Position numbers and translations under genes: made by a program. Below the pieces are notes generated by a model. It was not told the DNA's origin, ran no database searches, and saw only the letters and a program-made list of their open reading frames with translations. From Takakia lepidozioides (Eukaryota > Streptophyta > Takakiopsida > Takakiales > Takakiaceae), in assembly GCA_030704615.1 (NCBI GenBank), contig CM060731.1:38812001-38876000 (forward strand): DNA of 64,000 nucleotides, read 5' to 3'. Of the stretch, positions 1-12,900 are shown piece by piece; position 1 is the first letter of the stretch, and every line of letters starts with the position of its first letter.

Positions 1-3000
1 AAATTCAAGTTCAGACTCAAGCTCCTTTGGTTCAGCTTCCGGGGCTTCCTCATCCGGTTCCTCCTCCACTGTGGCTGGTTCCCTCTCTGCTACCAGTTCT
101 ACAAGCGCTTCATGCCTGAGGTCCCTTCCTTCTTCACGGATAGGTGCAACGGGCTCTTCTTCCAACTTGGCATCGTGATCCTCAACAAAGTCGGGGGTGG
201 CAGGGGTTGCTTCCTCTTCCGCCGGTACTAGATTAGTGGGTGGCAATGGTTCAGCAACCTCCTCGACCAGCTCCTTCTCCTCGGCCTCTGGTGGCGCTAT
301 TACCTCACTTACCTGGGTCTCGGGTTCTTCCGGTTCGATGGCGGCCTCCTCAATAGCGGCAGGCAGGGCAGGCTCGGTCTCCTTCTCGGGAGCAAGTGCA
401 AGGTCAGGGTCAAGCTCCTTTGGTTCATATTCCGGGGCTTCCTGAACCGGTTCCTCCTCCACGGGGGCTGGTTCCCTCTCCGCTATAAGCACTGCAAGCG
501 CTTCAGGCCTGAGGTCCCTTGCTTCTTCATAGACAGGTGCAACGGGCTCTTCTTCCAAATTGGCATCCTGATCCTCAACCGGTTTAACAATATCGGGGGT
601 GGCAGGCGCTGCTTCCTCCTCCGCGGCAACCTCTACAAGCTGCTCCTTTTCCTCGGCCTTTGGAGGTGCATGTACATCAGTGACCTCCTCCGGCTCGGGT
701 TCTTCGGGTTCAACGGCGGCCTCCTCAACAGCAATAGGCGGCACATGCTCTGTGTCCTTCTCGGGAGCAAGATGTTCAAGTTCAGGGTCAAGCTCCTTTG
801 GTTCATATTCCGGGGCTTCCTCAACCAGTTCCTCCTCCACGGGGGCTGGTTCCCTCTCCGCTACAAGCTCTGCAAGCGCTTCAGGCCCGAGGTCCCTTGC
901 TTCTTCAGATACAGGTGCAACGGGCTCTTCTTCCAAATTGGCATCCTGATCCTCAACCGGTTTAACAATATCGGGGGTGGCAGGCGCTGCTTCCTCCTCC
1001 GCGGCAACCTCTACAAGCTGCTCCTTTTCCACGGCCTTTGGAGGTGCATGTACATCAGTGACCTCCTCCGGCTCGGGTTCTTCGGGTTCAACGGCGGCCT
1101 CCTCAACAGCAATAAGCGGCACATGCTCTGTGTCCTTCTCGGGAGCAAGATGTTCAAGTTCAGGGTCAAGCTCCTTTGGTTCATATTCCGGGGCTTCCTC
1201 AACCAGTTCCTCCTCCACGGGGGCTGGTTCCCTCTCCGCTACAAGCTCTGCAAGCGCTTCAGGCCCGAGGTCCCTTGCTTCTTCAGATACAGGTGCAACG
1301 GGCTCTTCTTCCAAATTGGCATCCTGATCCTCAACCGGTTTAACAATACGGGGGTGGCAGGTGCTGCTTCCTCCTCCGCGGCAACCTCTACAAGCTGCTC
1401 CTTTTCCTCGGCCTTTGGAGGTGCAAGTACATCAGTGACCTCCTCCGGCTCGGGTTCTTCGGGATCAACGGCAGCCTCCTGAACAACAGTAGGCGGCGCA
1501 AGCTCTGTGTCCTTCTCGGGAGCAAGATGTTCAAGTTCAGGGTCAAGCTCCTTTGGTTCATATTCCGGGGCTTCCTCAACTGGTTCCTCCTCCACGGGGG
1601 CTGGTTCCCTCTCCGCTACCAGCTCTGCAAACGCTTCTGGCTCGAGGTCCCTTGCTTCTTCTTGGAGAGGTGCAACCGCCTGTTCTTCCAACTTGGCATC
1701 CTGAACCTCAACAATGTCGGGGGTGGCAAGTGCTGCTTCCTCCTCCGCCGGGACTAGATCAGCGGGTGGCAATGGTTCAGCAACCTCCTCGACCAGCTCA
1801 TTCTCCTCGGCCTCTTGCGGCACTATTAACTCACTTACCTCCGGCTCGGGTTCTTCTGTTCGTTGGCGGCCTCCTCAATAGCGGCAGGCGACGCAGGCTT
1901 ACTCTCCTTCTCGGGAGCAAGTTCATGTTCAGACCCAAGCTCCTTTGGTTTAGCTTCCGGGGCTTCCTCAACCGGTTCCTCCTCCACTGGGGCTGGTTCC
2001 CTCTCTGCTACCACTTCTGCAAGCGCTTTAGGCCTGAGGTCCCTTGCTTCTTCACGGACAGGTGCAACGGGCTCTTCTTCCAAACTGGGCATCCTGATCC
2101 TCAACAATGTCGGGGTGGCAGGTGCTGCTTCATCCTCCGCTCGTACTAGAGTAGTGGGTGGCAATGGTTCAGCAACCTCCTCGACCAGCTCCTTCTCCTC
2201 GGCCTCTTTCGGCGCTATTAACTCACTTACCTCCGGCTCGGGTTCTTGGTTCGACGGCGGCCTCCTTAACAGCGGCAGGCGATGCAGGCTCACTCTCCTT
2301 CTCGGGAGCAAGTTCAAGTTCAGGGTCAAGCTCCTTTGGTTCAGCTTCCGGGGCTTCCTCAACTGGTTCCTCCTCCACTGGGGCTGGTTCCCTCTCTGCT
2401 ACCAGTTCTGCAAGCGCTTCAGGCTTGAGGTCCCTTGCTTCTTCTTGGACAGGTGCAACAGGCTCTTCTTCCAACTTGGCATCGTGATCCTCAACAATGT
2501 AGGGGTGGCAGGTGCTTCTTCCTTCTCCGCCGGTACTAGATTAGTGGGTGGCATGGTTCAGCAACCTCCTCGACCAGCTCCTTCTCCTCGGCCTCTTTCG
2601 GCGCTATTAACTCACTTACCTCCGGCTCGGGTTCTTCTAGTTCGACGGCGGCCTCCTCAACAGCGGCAGGCGACGCAGGCTCACTCTCCTTTTCGGGAGC
2701 AAGTTCAAGTTCAGGGTCAAGCTCCTTTGGTTCAGCTTCCGGGGCTTCCTCAACCGGTTCCTCCTCCACTGGGGCTGGTTCCCTCTCTGCTACCAGTTCT
2801 GCAAGCGCTTCAGGCTTGAGGTCCCTTGCTTCTTCACGGACAGGTGCAACGGGCTCTTCTTCCAAATTGGCATCCTGATCCTCAACAAAGTCGGGGGTGG
2901 CAGGTGCTGCTTCCACCTCCGCCGGTACTAGATTAGTGGGTGGCGATGGTTCAACAACCTCCTCGACCAGCTCCTTCTCCTCGGCCTCTGGTGGCGCTAT

Positions 3001-3905
3001 TCCCTCACTTACCTTGGTCTCGGGTTCTTCCGGTTTGACGGCGGCCTCCTCAATAGCGGCAGGCAGGGCAGGCTCGGTCTCCTTCTCGGAGCAAGTGCAA
3101 GTTCAGGGTCAAGCTCCTTTGGTTCATATTCCGGGGCTTCCTCAACCGGTTCCTCCTCCACGGGGGCTGGTTCCCTCTCCGCTACAAGCTCTGCAAGCGC
3201 TTCAGGCCCGAGGTCCCTTGCTTCTTCATAGACAGGTGCAACGGGCTCTTCTTCCAAATTGGCATCCTGATCCTCAACCGGTTTAACAATATCTGGTGTG
3301 GCAGGCGCTGCTTCCTCCTCCGCGGCAACCTCTACAAGCTGCTCCTTTTCCTCGGCCTTTGGAGGTGCAAGTACATCAGTGACCTCCTCCGGCTCGGGTT
3401 CTTCGGGTTCAACGGCGGCCTCCTCAACAGCAATAGGCGGGGCAAGCTCTGTGTCCTTCTCGGGAGCAAGATGTTCAAGTTCAGGGTCAAGCTCCTTTGG
3501 TTCATATTCCGGGGCTTCCTCAACTGGTTCCTCCTCCACGGGGGCTGGTTCCCTCTCCGCTACCAGCTCTGCAAGCGCTTCAGGCTCGAGGTCCCTTGCT
3601 TCTTCATGGACAGGTGCAACCGCCTGTTCTTCCAACTTGGCATCCTGAACCTCAACAATGTCGGGGGTGGCAGGCGCTGCTTCCTCCTCCGCCGGGACAA
3701 GATCAGCGGGTGGCAATGGTTCAGCAACCTCCTCGACCAGCTCCTTCTCCTCGGCCTCTTGCGGCCCTATTAACTCACTTACCTCCGGCTCGGGTTCATC
3801 TGGTTCGACGGCGGCCTCCTCAACAGCGGCAGGCGACGCAGGCTCAGTCTCCTTCGGGAGCAAGTTCAAGTTCAGACTCAAGCTCCTTTGGTTCAGCTTC
3901 CGGGG
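1..3905. repeat. Higher-order duplicated block, copy A
   Basis: This block matches 6190-10095 base for base apart from small, mostly single-base, indels and at least one substitution. Copy B starts with the same aaattcaagttcagactcaa as base 1, so copy A probably begins before the window. Similarity drops to ordinary inter-unit levels after about 3905, where copy B has gcgtcc in place of gcttcc and then further substitutions appear. The block spans ten repeat units. Confidence 0.88.
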
Positions 3906-6900
3906 CTTCCTCAACCGGTTCCTCCTCCACGAGGGCTAGTTCCCTCTCTGCTACCACCTCTGCAAGCGCTTCAGGCCTGAGGTCCCTTGCTTCTTCATGG
4001 ACAGGTGCAACGGGCTCTTCTTCCAACTTGGCATCCTGATCCTCACCAATGTCGGGGGTGGCAGGTGCTGCTTCCTCCTCCGCCGGCACTAGATTAGTGG
4101 GTGGCAATGGTTCAGCAACCTCGACCAGCTCCTTCTCCTCGGCCTCTTGCGGCGCTATTAACTCACTTACCTCCGGCTCGGGTTCTTCTAATTCGACGGC
4201 GGCGTCCTCAACAACGGCAGCGACGCAGGCTCTCTCTTCTTCTCGGAGCAAGTTCCAAATCAGACTCAAGCTCCTTTGGTTCAGCTTCCTGGGCTTCCTC
4301 AACCGGTTCCTCCTCCACTGGGGCTGGTTCCCTCTCTGCTACCAGTTTTGCAAGCGCTTCAGGCCTGAGGTCCCTTGCTTCTCATAGACAGGTGCAACGG
4401 GCTCTTCTTCAAAATTGGCATCCTGATCCTCAACAATGTCGGGGGTGGCAGGTGCTGCTTCCTCCTCCGCCGGTACTAGATTAGTGGGGCAATGGTTCAG
4501 TAACCTCCTCGACCAGCTCCTTCTCCTCGGCCTCTGGTGGTGCTATTCCCTCACTTACCTTGGTCTCGGGTTGTTCTGGTTCGACGGCGGCCTCCTCAAT
4601 AGCGGCAGGCAGGGCAGGCTCGGTCTCCTTCTCGGGAGCAAGTGCAAGTTCAGGGTCAAGCTCCTTTGGTTCATATTCAGGGGCTTCCTCAACCGGTTCC
4701 TCCTCCACGGGGGCTGGTTCCCTCTCCGCTACAAGCTCTGCAAGCGCTTCAGGCCCGAGGTCCCTTGCTTCTTCATAGACAGGTGCAACGGGCTCTTCTT
4801 CCAAATTGGCATCTGATCCTCAACCGGTTTAACAATATCGTGCGTGGCAGGTGCTGCTTCCTCCTCCGCGGCAACCTCTACAAGCTGCTCCTTTTCCTCG
4901 GCCTTTGGAGGTGCAAGTACATCAGTGACCCTCCTCCGGCTCGGGTTCTTCGGGTTCAACGGCGGCCTCCTCAACAGCAATAGGCGGCGCAAGCTCTGTG
5001 TCCTTCTCTGGAGCAAGATGTTCAAGTTCAGGTCAAGCTCCTTTGGTTCATATTCCGGGGATTCCTCAACCGGTTCCTCCTCCACAGGGGCTGGTTCCCC
5101 CTCCGCTACCAGCTCTGCAAGCGCTTCAGGCTCAAGGTCCCTTACTTCTTCATGGACAGGTGCAACCGCCTGTTTTTCCAACTTGGCATCCTGACCCTCA
5201 ACAATGTCGGGGGTGGCAGGCGCTGCTTCCTCCTCCGCCGGGACAAGATCAGCGGTGGCAATGGTTCAGCAACTCCTCCACCAGCTCCTTCTCCTCGGCC
5301 TCTTGCGGCCCTATTAACTCACTTACCTCCGGCTCGGGTTCATCTGGTTCGACGGCGGCCTCCTCAACAGCGGCAGGCGACGCAGGCTCAGTCTCCTTCT
5401 CGGGAGCAAGTTCGAGTTCAGACTCAAGCTCCTTTGGTTCAGCTTCCGGGGCGTCCTCAACCGGTTCCTCCTCCACGAGGGCAAGTTCCCTCTCTGCTAC
5501 CAGTTCTGCAAGCGCTTCAGGCCTGAGGTCCTTGCTTTTCACGGACAGGTGCAACGGGCTCTCTTCCAACTTGGCATCCTGATTCCTCACCAATGTCGGG
5601 GGTGGCAGGTGCTGCTTCCTCCTCCGCCGGTACTAGATTAGGGGGTGGCAATGGTTCAGCAACCTCCTCGACCAGCTCCTTCTCCTCGGCCTCTTGCGGC
5701 GCTATTAACTCACTTACCTCCGGCTCGGGTTCTTCTGGTTCGACGGCGGCCTCCTCAACAGCGGCAGGCGACGCAGGCTCACTCTCCTTCTCGGGAGCAA
5801 GTTCAAGTTCAGACTCAAGCTCCTTTGGTTCAGCTTCCGGGGCTTCCTCAACCGGTTCCTCCTCCACTAGGGCTGGTTCCGTCTGTACTACTTGTTCTCA
5901 AGCGCTTCAGGCCTGAGGGTCCCTTGCTTCTTCACGGACAGGTGCAACGGGCTCTTCTTCCAACTTGGCATCCTGATCCTCACAATGTCGGGGGTGGCAG
6001 GTGCTGCTTCCTCCTCCGCCGGTACTAGATTAGTGGGGTGGCAATGGTTCAGCAACCTCCTCGACAGCTCCTTCTCCTCGGCCTCTTGCGGCGCTATTAA
6101 CTCACTTACCTCCGGCTCGGGTTCTTCTGGTTCGACGGTGGCCTCCTCAACAGCGGCAGGCGACGAAGGCTCACTCTCCTTCTTGGGAGCAAATTCAAGT
6201 TCAGACTCAAGCTCCTTTGGTTCAGCTTCCGGGGCTTCCTCATCCGGTTCCTCCTCCACTGTGGCTGGTTCCCTCTCTGCTACCAGTTCTACAAGCGCTT
6301 CATGCCTGAGGTCCCTTCCTTCTTCACGGATAGGTGCAACGGGCTCTTCTTCCAACTTGGCATCGTGATCCTCAACAAAAGTCGGGGGTGGCAGGGGTTG
6401 CTTCCTCTTCCGCCGGTACTAGATTAGTGGGTGGCAATGGTTCAGCACCTCCTCGACCAGCTCCTTCTCCTCGGCCTCTGGTGGCGCTATTACCTCACTT
6501 ACCTGGGTCTCGGGTTCTTCCGGTTCGATGGCGGCCTCCTCAATAGCGGCAGGCAGGGCAGGGCTCGGTCTCCTTCTCGGGAGCAAGTGCAAGGTCAGGG
6601 TCAAGCTCCTTTGGTTCATATTCCGGGGCTTCCTGAACCGGTTCCTCCTCCACGGGGGCTGGTTCCCTCTCCGCTATAAGCACTGCAAGCGCTTCAGGCC
6701 TGAGGTCCCTTGCTTCTTCATAGACAGGTGCAACGGGCTCTTCTTCCAAATTGGCATCCTGATCCTCAACCGGTTTAACAATATCGGGGGTGGCAGGCGC
6801 TGCTTCCTCCTCCGCGGCAACCTCTACAAGCTGCTCCTTTTCCTCGGCCTTTGGGGTGCATGTACATCAGTGACCCTCCTCCGGCTCGGGTTCTTCGGGT

Positions 6901-9900
6901 TCAACGGCGGCCTCCTCAACAGCAATAGGCGGCACATGCTCTGTGTCCTTCTCGGGAGCAAGTGTTCAAGTTCAGGGTCAAGCTCCTTTGGTTCATATTC
7001 CGGGGCTTCCTCAACCCAGTTCCTCCTCCACGGGGGCTGGTTCCCTCTCCGCTACAAGCTCTGCAAGCGCTTCAGGCCCGAGGTCCCTTGCTTCTTCAGA
7101 TACAGGTGCAACGGGCTCTTCTTCCAAATTGGCATCCTGATCCTCAACCGGTTTAACAATATCGGGGGTGGCAGGCGCTGCTTCCTCCTCCGCGGCAACC
7201 TCTACAAGCTGCTCCTTTTCCACGGCCTTTGGAGGTGCATGTACATCAGTGACCTCCTCCGGCTCGGGTTCTTCGGGTTCAACGGCGGCCTCCTCAACAG
7301 CAATAAGCGGCACATGCTCTGTGTCCTTCTCGGGAGCAAGATGTTCAAGTTCAGGGTCAAGCTCCTTTGGTTCATATTCCGGGGCTTCCTCAACCAGTTC
7401 CTCCTCCACGGGGGCTGGTTCCCTCTCCGCTACAAGCTCTGCAAGCGCTTCAGGCCCGAGGTCCCTTGCTTCTTCAGATACAGGTGCAACGGGCTCTTCT
7501 TCCAAATTGGCATCCTGATCCTCAACCGGTTTAACAATATCGGGGGTGGCAGGTGCTGCTTCCTCCTCCGCGGCAACCTCTACAAGCTGCTCCTTTTCCT
7601 CGGCCTTTGGAGGTGCAAGTACATCAGTGACCTCCTCCGGCTCGGGTTCTTCGGGATCAACGGCAGCCTCCTGAACAACAGTAGGCGGCGCAAGCTCTGT
7701 GTCCTTCTCGGAGCAAGATGTTCAAGTTCAGGGTCAAGCTCCTTTGGTTCATATTCCGGGGCTTCCTCAACTGGTTCCTCCTCCACGGGGGCTGGTTCCC
7801 TCTCCGCTACCAGCTCTGCAAACGCTTCTGGCTCGAGGTCCCTTGCTTCTTCTTGGAGAGGTGCAACCGCCTGTTCTTCCAACTTGGCATCCTGAACCTC
7901 AACAATGTCGGGGGTGGCAAGTGCTGCTTCCTCCTCCGCCGGGACTAGATCAGCGGGTGGCAATGGTTCAGCAACCTCCTCGACCAGCTCATTCTCCTCG
8001 GCCTCTTGCGGCACTATTAACTCACTTACCTCCGGCTCGGGTTCTTCTGGTTCGTTGGCGGCCTCCTCAATAGCGGCAGGCGACGCAGGCTTACTCTCCT
8101 TCTCGGGAGCAAGTTCATGTTCAGACCCAAGCTCCTTTGGTTTAGCTTCCGGGGCTTCCTCAACCGGTTCCTCCTCCACTGGGGCTGGTTCCCTCTCTGC
8201 TACCACTTCTGCAAGCGCTTTAGGCCTGAGGTCCCTTGCTTCTTCACGGACAGGTGCAACGGGCTCTTCTTCCAACTGGGCATCCTGATCCTCAACAATG
8301 TCGGGGGTGGCAGGTGCTGCTTCATCCTCCGCTCGTACTAGAGTAGTGGGTGGCAATGGTTCAGCAACCTCCTCGACCAGCTCCTTCTCCTCGGCCTCTT
8401 TCGGCGCTATTAACTCACTTACCTCCGGCTCGGGTTCTTCTGGTTCGACGGCGGCCTCCTTAACAGCGGCAGGCGATGCAGGCTCACTCTCCTTCTCGGA
8501 GCAAGTTCAAGTTCAGGGTCAAGCTCCTTTGGTTCAGCTTCCGGGGCTTCCTCAACTGGTTCCTCCTCCACTGGGGCTGGTTCCCTCTCTGCTACCAGTT
8601 CTGCAAGCGCTTCAGGCTTGAGGTCCCTTGCTTCTTCTTGGACAGGCAACAGGCTCTTCTTCCAACTTGGCATCGTGATCCTCAACAATGTAGGGGGTGG
8701 CAGGTGCTTCTTCCTTCTCCGCCGGTACTAGATTAGTGGGTGGCAATGGTTCAGCAACCTCCTCGACCAGCTCCTTCTCCTCGGCCTCTTTCGGCGCTAT
8801 TAACTCACTTACCTCCGGCTCGGGTTCTTCTAGTTCGACGGCGGCCTCCTCAACAGCGGCAGGCGACGCAGGCTCACTCTCCTTTTCGGGAGCAAGTTCA
8901 AGTTCAGGGTCAAGCTCCTTTGGTTCAGCTTCCGGGGCTTCCTCAACCGGTTCCTCCTCCACTGGGGCTGGTTCCCTCTCTGCTACCAGTTCTGCAAGCG
9001 CTTCAGGCTTGAGGTCCCTTGCTTCTTCACGGACAGGTGCAACGGGCTCTTCTTCCAAATTGGCATCCTGATCCTCAACAAAGTCGGGGGTGGCAGGTGC
9101 TGCTTCCACCTCCGCCGGTACTAGATTAGTGGGTGGCGATGGTTCAGCAACCTCCTCGACCAGCTCCTTCTCCTCGGCCTCTGGTGGCTATTCCCTCACT
9201 TACCTTGGTCTCGGGTTCTTCCGGTTTGACGGCGGCCTCCTCAATAGCGGCAGGCAGGGCAGGCTCGGTCTCCTTCTCGGGAAGTGCAAGTTCAGGGTCA
9301 AGCTCCTTTGGTTCATATTCCGGGGCTTCCTCAACCGGTTCCTCCTCCACGGGGGCTGGTTCCCTCCGCTACAAGCTCTGCAAGCGCTTCAGCCCGAGGT
9401 CCCTTGCTTCTTCATAGACAGGTGCAACGGGCTCTTCTTCCAAATTGGCATCCTGATCCTCAACCGGTTTAACAATATCTGGTGTGGCAGGCGCTGCTTC
9501 CTCCTCCGCGGCAACCTCTACAAGCTGCTCCTTTTCCTCGGCCTTTGGAGGTGCAAGTACATCAGTGACCTCCTCCGGCTCGGGTTCTTCGGGTTCAACG
9601 GCGGCCTCCTCAACAGCAATAGGCGGGGCAAGCTCTGTGTCCTTCTCGGGAGCAAGATGTTCAAGTTCAGGGTCAAGCTCCTTTGGTTCATATTCCGGGG
9701 CTTCCTCAACTGGTTCCTCCTCCACGGGGGCTGGTTCCCTCTCCGCTACCAGCTCTGCAAGCGCTTCAGGCTCGAGGTCCCTTGCTTCTTCATGGACAGG
9801 TGCAACCGCCTGTTCTTCCAACTTGGCATCCTGAACCTCAACAATGTCGGGGGTGGCAGGCGCTGCTTCCTCCTCCGCCGGGACAAGATCAGCGGGTGGC

Positions 9901-12900
9901 AATGGTTCAGCAACCTCCTCGACCAGCTCCTTCTCCTCGGCCTCTTGCGGCCCTATTAACTCACTTACCTCCGGCTCGGGTTCATCTGGTTCGACGGGGC
10001 CTCCTCAACAGCGGCAGGCGACGCAGGCTCAGTCTCCTTCTCGGGAGCAAGTTCAAGTTCAGACTCAAGCTCCTTTGGTTCAGCTTCCGGGGCGTCCTCA
10101 ACCGGTTCCTCCTCCACGAGGGCTAGTTCCCTCTCTGCTACCAGTTCTGCAAGCGCTTCAGGCCTGAGGTCCCTTGCTTCTTCACGGACAGGTGCAACGG
10201 GCTCTTCTTCCAACTTGGCATCCTGATCCTCACCAATGTCGGGGGTGGCAGGTGCTGCTTCCTCCTCCGCCGGTACTAGATTAGTGGGTGGCAATGGTTC
10301 AACAACCTCCTCGACCAGCTCCTTCTCTCCGGCCTCTGGCGGCACTATTATATCTCGTATCTCCACCTCGGGTTTTTCCGGTTCAATGGAGGCCTCCTCA
10401 ACTGCGACAGGCAGCGAAGGCTCCGTCTCCTTTTCGAGAGCAAGTTCGAGTTCAGGCTCAAGCTCCTTTGGTTTAGTTTTCGGGTTGTGCTCAACCGTTT
10501 CCTCCTCCACGGGGGCTGGTTCCCTCTCTGCCACCTGCTCTGCAAGCGATTCTGGCTCGAGGTCCCTTACTTCTTCATGGACAAGTGCAACGGCATCTTC
10601 GGCCTCGAACTTGGCATCATGATCCACAACCGGCTCAACAATATCGGGGGTGGGAGCTGCTTCCTCCTCCGCCGGGACTAGATCAGCGGGAGACGATGGT
10701 TTAGCAACCTCCTCGACCAACTCCTTCTCCTCGGACTCTGGAGGTGCAAGTACATGAGTGACCTCCGGCTCGGGTTCTTCCGGTTCAACAACGGCCTCCT
10801 CACCAGTGGCAGGCGGCGCAAGCTCTGGCTCCTTCTCGGAAACAAATTCAAGTACATGCTCTAGCTCCTTTGGTTCAGCTTGCGGGGCTTGCGCGACGGA
10901 TTTCTCCTCCACCGGGGCTACCTCCCTGTCGATTACCCGCTCTGTAAGCGCTTCAGGTTCCATGTCCCTTGCTTCTTCATGGACAGGTGCAACGGGCTCT
11001 TCCTCCAACTTGGCGTCATGATCCTGAACCGGTTCAACAATATCAAGGGTGGTAGCTTCCTTCCTCCTCCGCCGGGACTGGATCAGCAGGAGGCGATGGT
11101 TCAGCAACCTCCTCGACTATAAGCTCCTTCTCCTTGGACTCTGGCAGTGCAAGTACATGAGTGGCCTCCGGCTCGGGTTCTTCTGGTTCAACGGCGGCCT
11201 CCTCAATAGCGGCAGGCGCCACATGCTCCGTCTCTGTCTCTTTCTCGAGAACAAGTTCAAGTTCAAGCTCAAGCTCCTTTGATTCAGCTTTCGGGGCTTG
11301 CGGAACGAGTTCCTCGTCCAGCTCGGGGACGTCTAGTGTTGCGGCAAGGGCTTTTGGATCCACACTGTTTGGTTGTTCATGGGCTAGTATGTCCTCTTTA
11401 GGAGGTTCCTTGTCCAAATTGGCAAACTGGGGAGAGTCTCTTACTTCGTCTTGTTCCTCGTATGGATGTGACAATTCTCGAGCTATCGTTGGAGCTATCC
11501 CTAGAGCGTCGGGCTCAGCTTCCTTCACTGCAAACATATCAGGCTCGGGCCCCTTTGGTGGTTCATCAACGTTTTCCCTAGAGCTAGTGGCAGGTTCCTC
11601 GAAGGTGGGGGGTGGTGACCGCATCGGCAAAATGTACTTGTGCCCGTCCGAATGCAACCGTCCTTCCTGGTCGCCTCCTGCAAATCCTTCCGGCTCTAAA
11701 ACTTTCGCGGAGCTCCCTGGATAATCAGTTATGTAAGGCACGACTTTACTTTTCAATCCAAACGCCTTTGATTGCGGCTTAGCTGAAGTTGACGAGCTCT
11801 TTTCTACGAGCTCTGCGCTAACAGAATCAATCGGACCGGCCAATCTTGTAGCAGCTTCCTCAATCTCTGCTGTCGGCTGATCGTGTGAAGTACCCAGCAA
11901 TACATATCCTCCGTCGCCGTTCACAGAATGAGTTTCAATATCATCAGACTGGTCACTCCCGAGAGATCTAACAGTATCTATTTCTTCAGAAGGATCAATT
12001 TGGGTTTGAGAGTCTGGTACTAAGTGGAATCCCTGCAAAGACCCCAAGCCACTCTGAGAATCTACTAGTGTCGCATTTGGAATACTGCCAGTTATTGAAT
12101 CTGCTTCTGGAACCGAACCTGTTTGGCGAATACCTTCCACTACATATTCCTCAGGGAGTGCCTGCTTTCCTGCATCCCTCTTTTCCACTCGAGTAGGGGT
12201 CTGGGAAATTTTCTCACTTCGCAAATGACTGATAGTTGGGTCCACTTTAGCAGTAGCTGCTGCATCTCTTGCTACAATTTTCTTCACCTCTCTTGCTTCC
12301 TTTTCCTCCGAACTAGATGCCAGGACCGGTTTGTTTTCCACGTTTCCAGCCAGCTGGGTTGCTGTGGGAGATATGCCCACTGGTTTGGCGTCTGTAATTA
12401 CAACTGGACGGGCCTCTCTAGATTCTGAGACCACACTTACGAGTTTAGTGTCTGGTGTAACCAGCTTAGGCACCGTCACCAGTTGATCCGGCGAGATACT
12501 TCTTGACCGCGGCTCCCGCGTTACCAATTCCCAGTGATCCCCCAACTCAACGAAGTCCTTCAGCGTCTGCAATGCTTGTGCGTCCAAAGCTGACTTCCTC
12601 GTGTCGGCGTCGTGTGAAGTGAGTGGCGCGACAATGCTATCAGATTCCTTTCTCGGCACCGCTGCCAAGGGAGATGCAGCCACCTCAGATTTTCCAAGCA
12701 AAGGCGTTCTACTCGGCAGCACAGCGACTGGTAGAGGTCTCTCGTCCTCCCGTGCATCGGGTGGCATGCTACCAGTGGTTGAAAGAGTTCTTGAATCAGG
12801 ATGGGAGCTACTGACTCTTTTCCGAAGACCAACGGTGCTTCTTTCTGGCAGGCTGCGAGAGGTTGACAATGTGGCTTCTTTAGATGGGAATAGATCATCA

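Larger units (their letters stand above)
1..11320 (-). repeat. Coding tandem array, about 29 units of 365-405 bp
   Basis: The anchor tcgggggtggcagg (plus strand) and close variants recur near 190, 592, 970, 1350, 1714, 2110, 2503, 2890, 3293, 3662, 4052, 4439, 4838, 5206, 5597, 5989 and 6384, and then on to about 11043. Spacing is 364-405 bp. Two unit types are visible in the encoded protein. Type 1 carries EYEPKELDPELE and TDVLAPPKAEEKEQLVEVAA. Type 2 carries EAEPKELDPELELAPEKE and VSELIAPQEAEEKELVEEVA. They are interspersed in blocks, so the array has higher-order structure. The three units nearest the N-terminus (about 10240-11320) are the most diverged, as expected for an array that homogenises away from its edge. 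Confidence 0.93.

Noticed and set aside
197-10681. Many plus-strand open frames rich in Ser, Gly and Ala, and others rich in Leu, Arg and Phe, across the array
   Set aside because: They are antisense and off-frame shadows of the GAG/GAA/CCN-rich minus-strand coding repeats. They recur with every unit, and the minus frame continues from a unique N-terminal exon.
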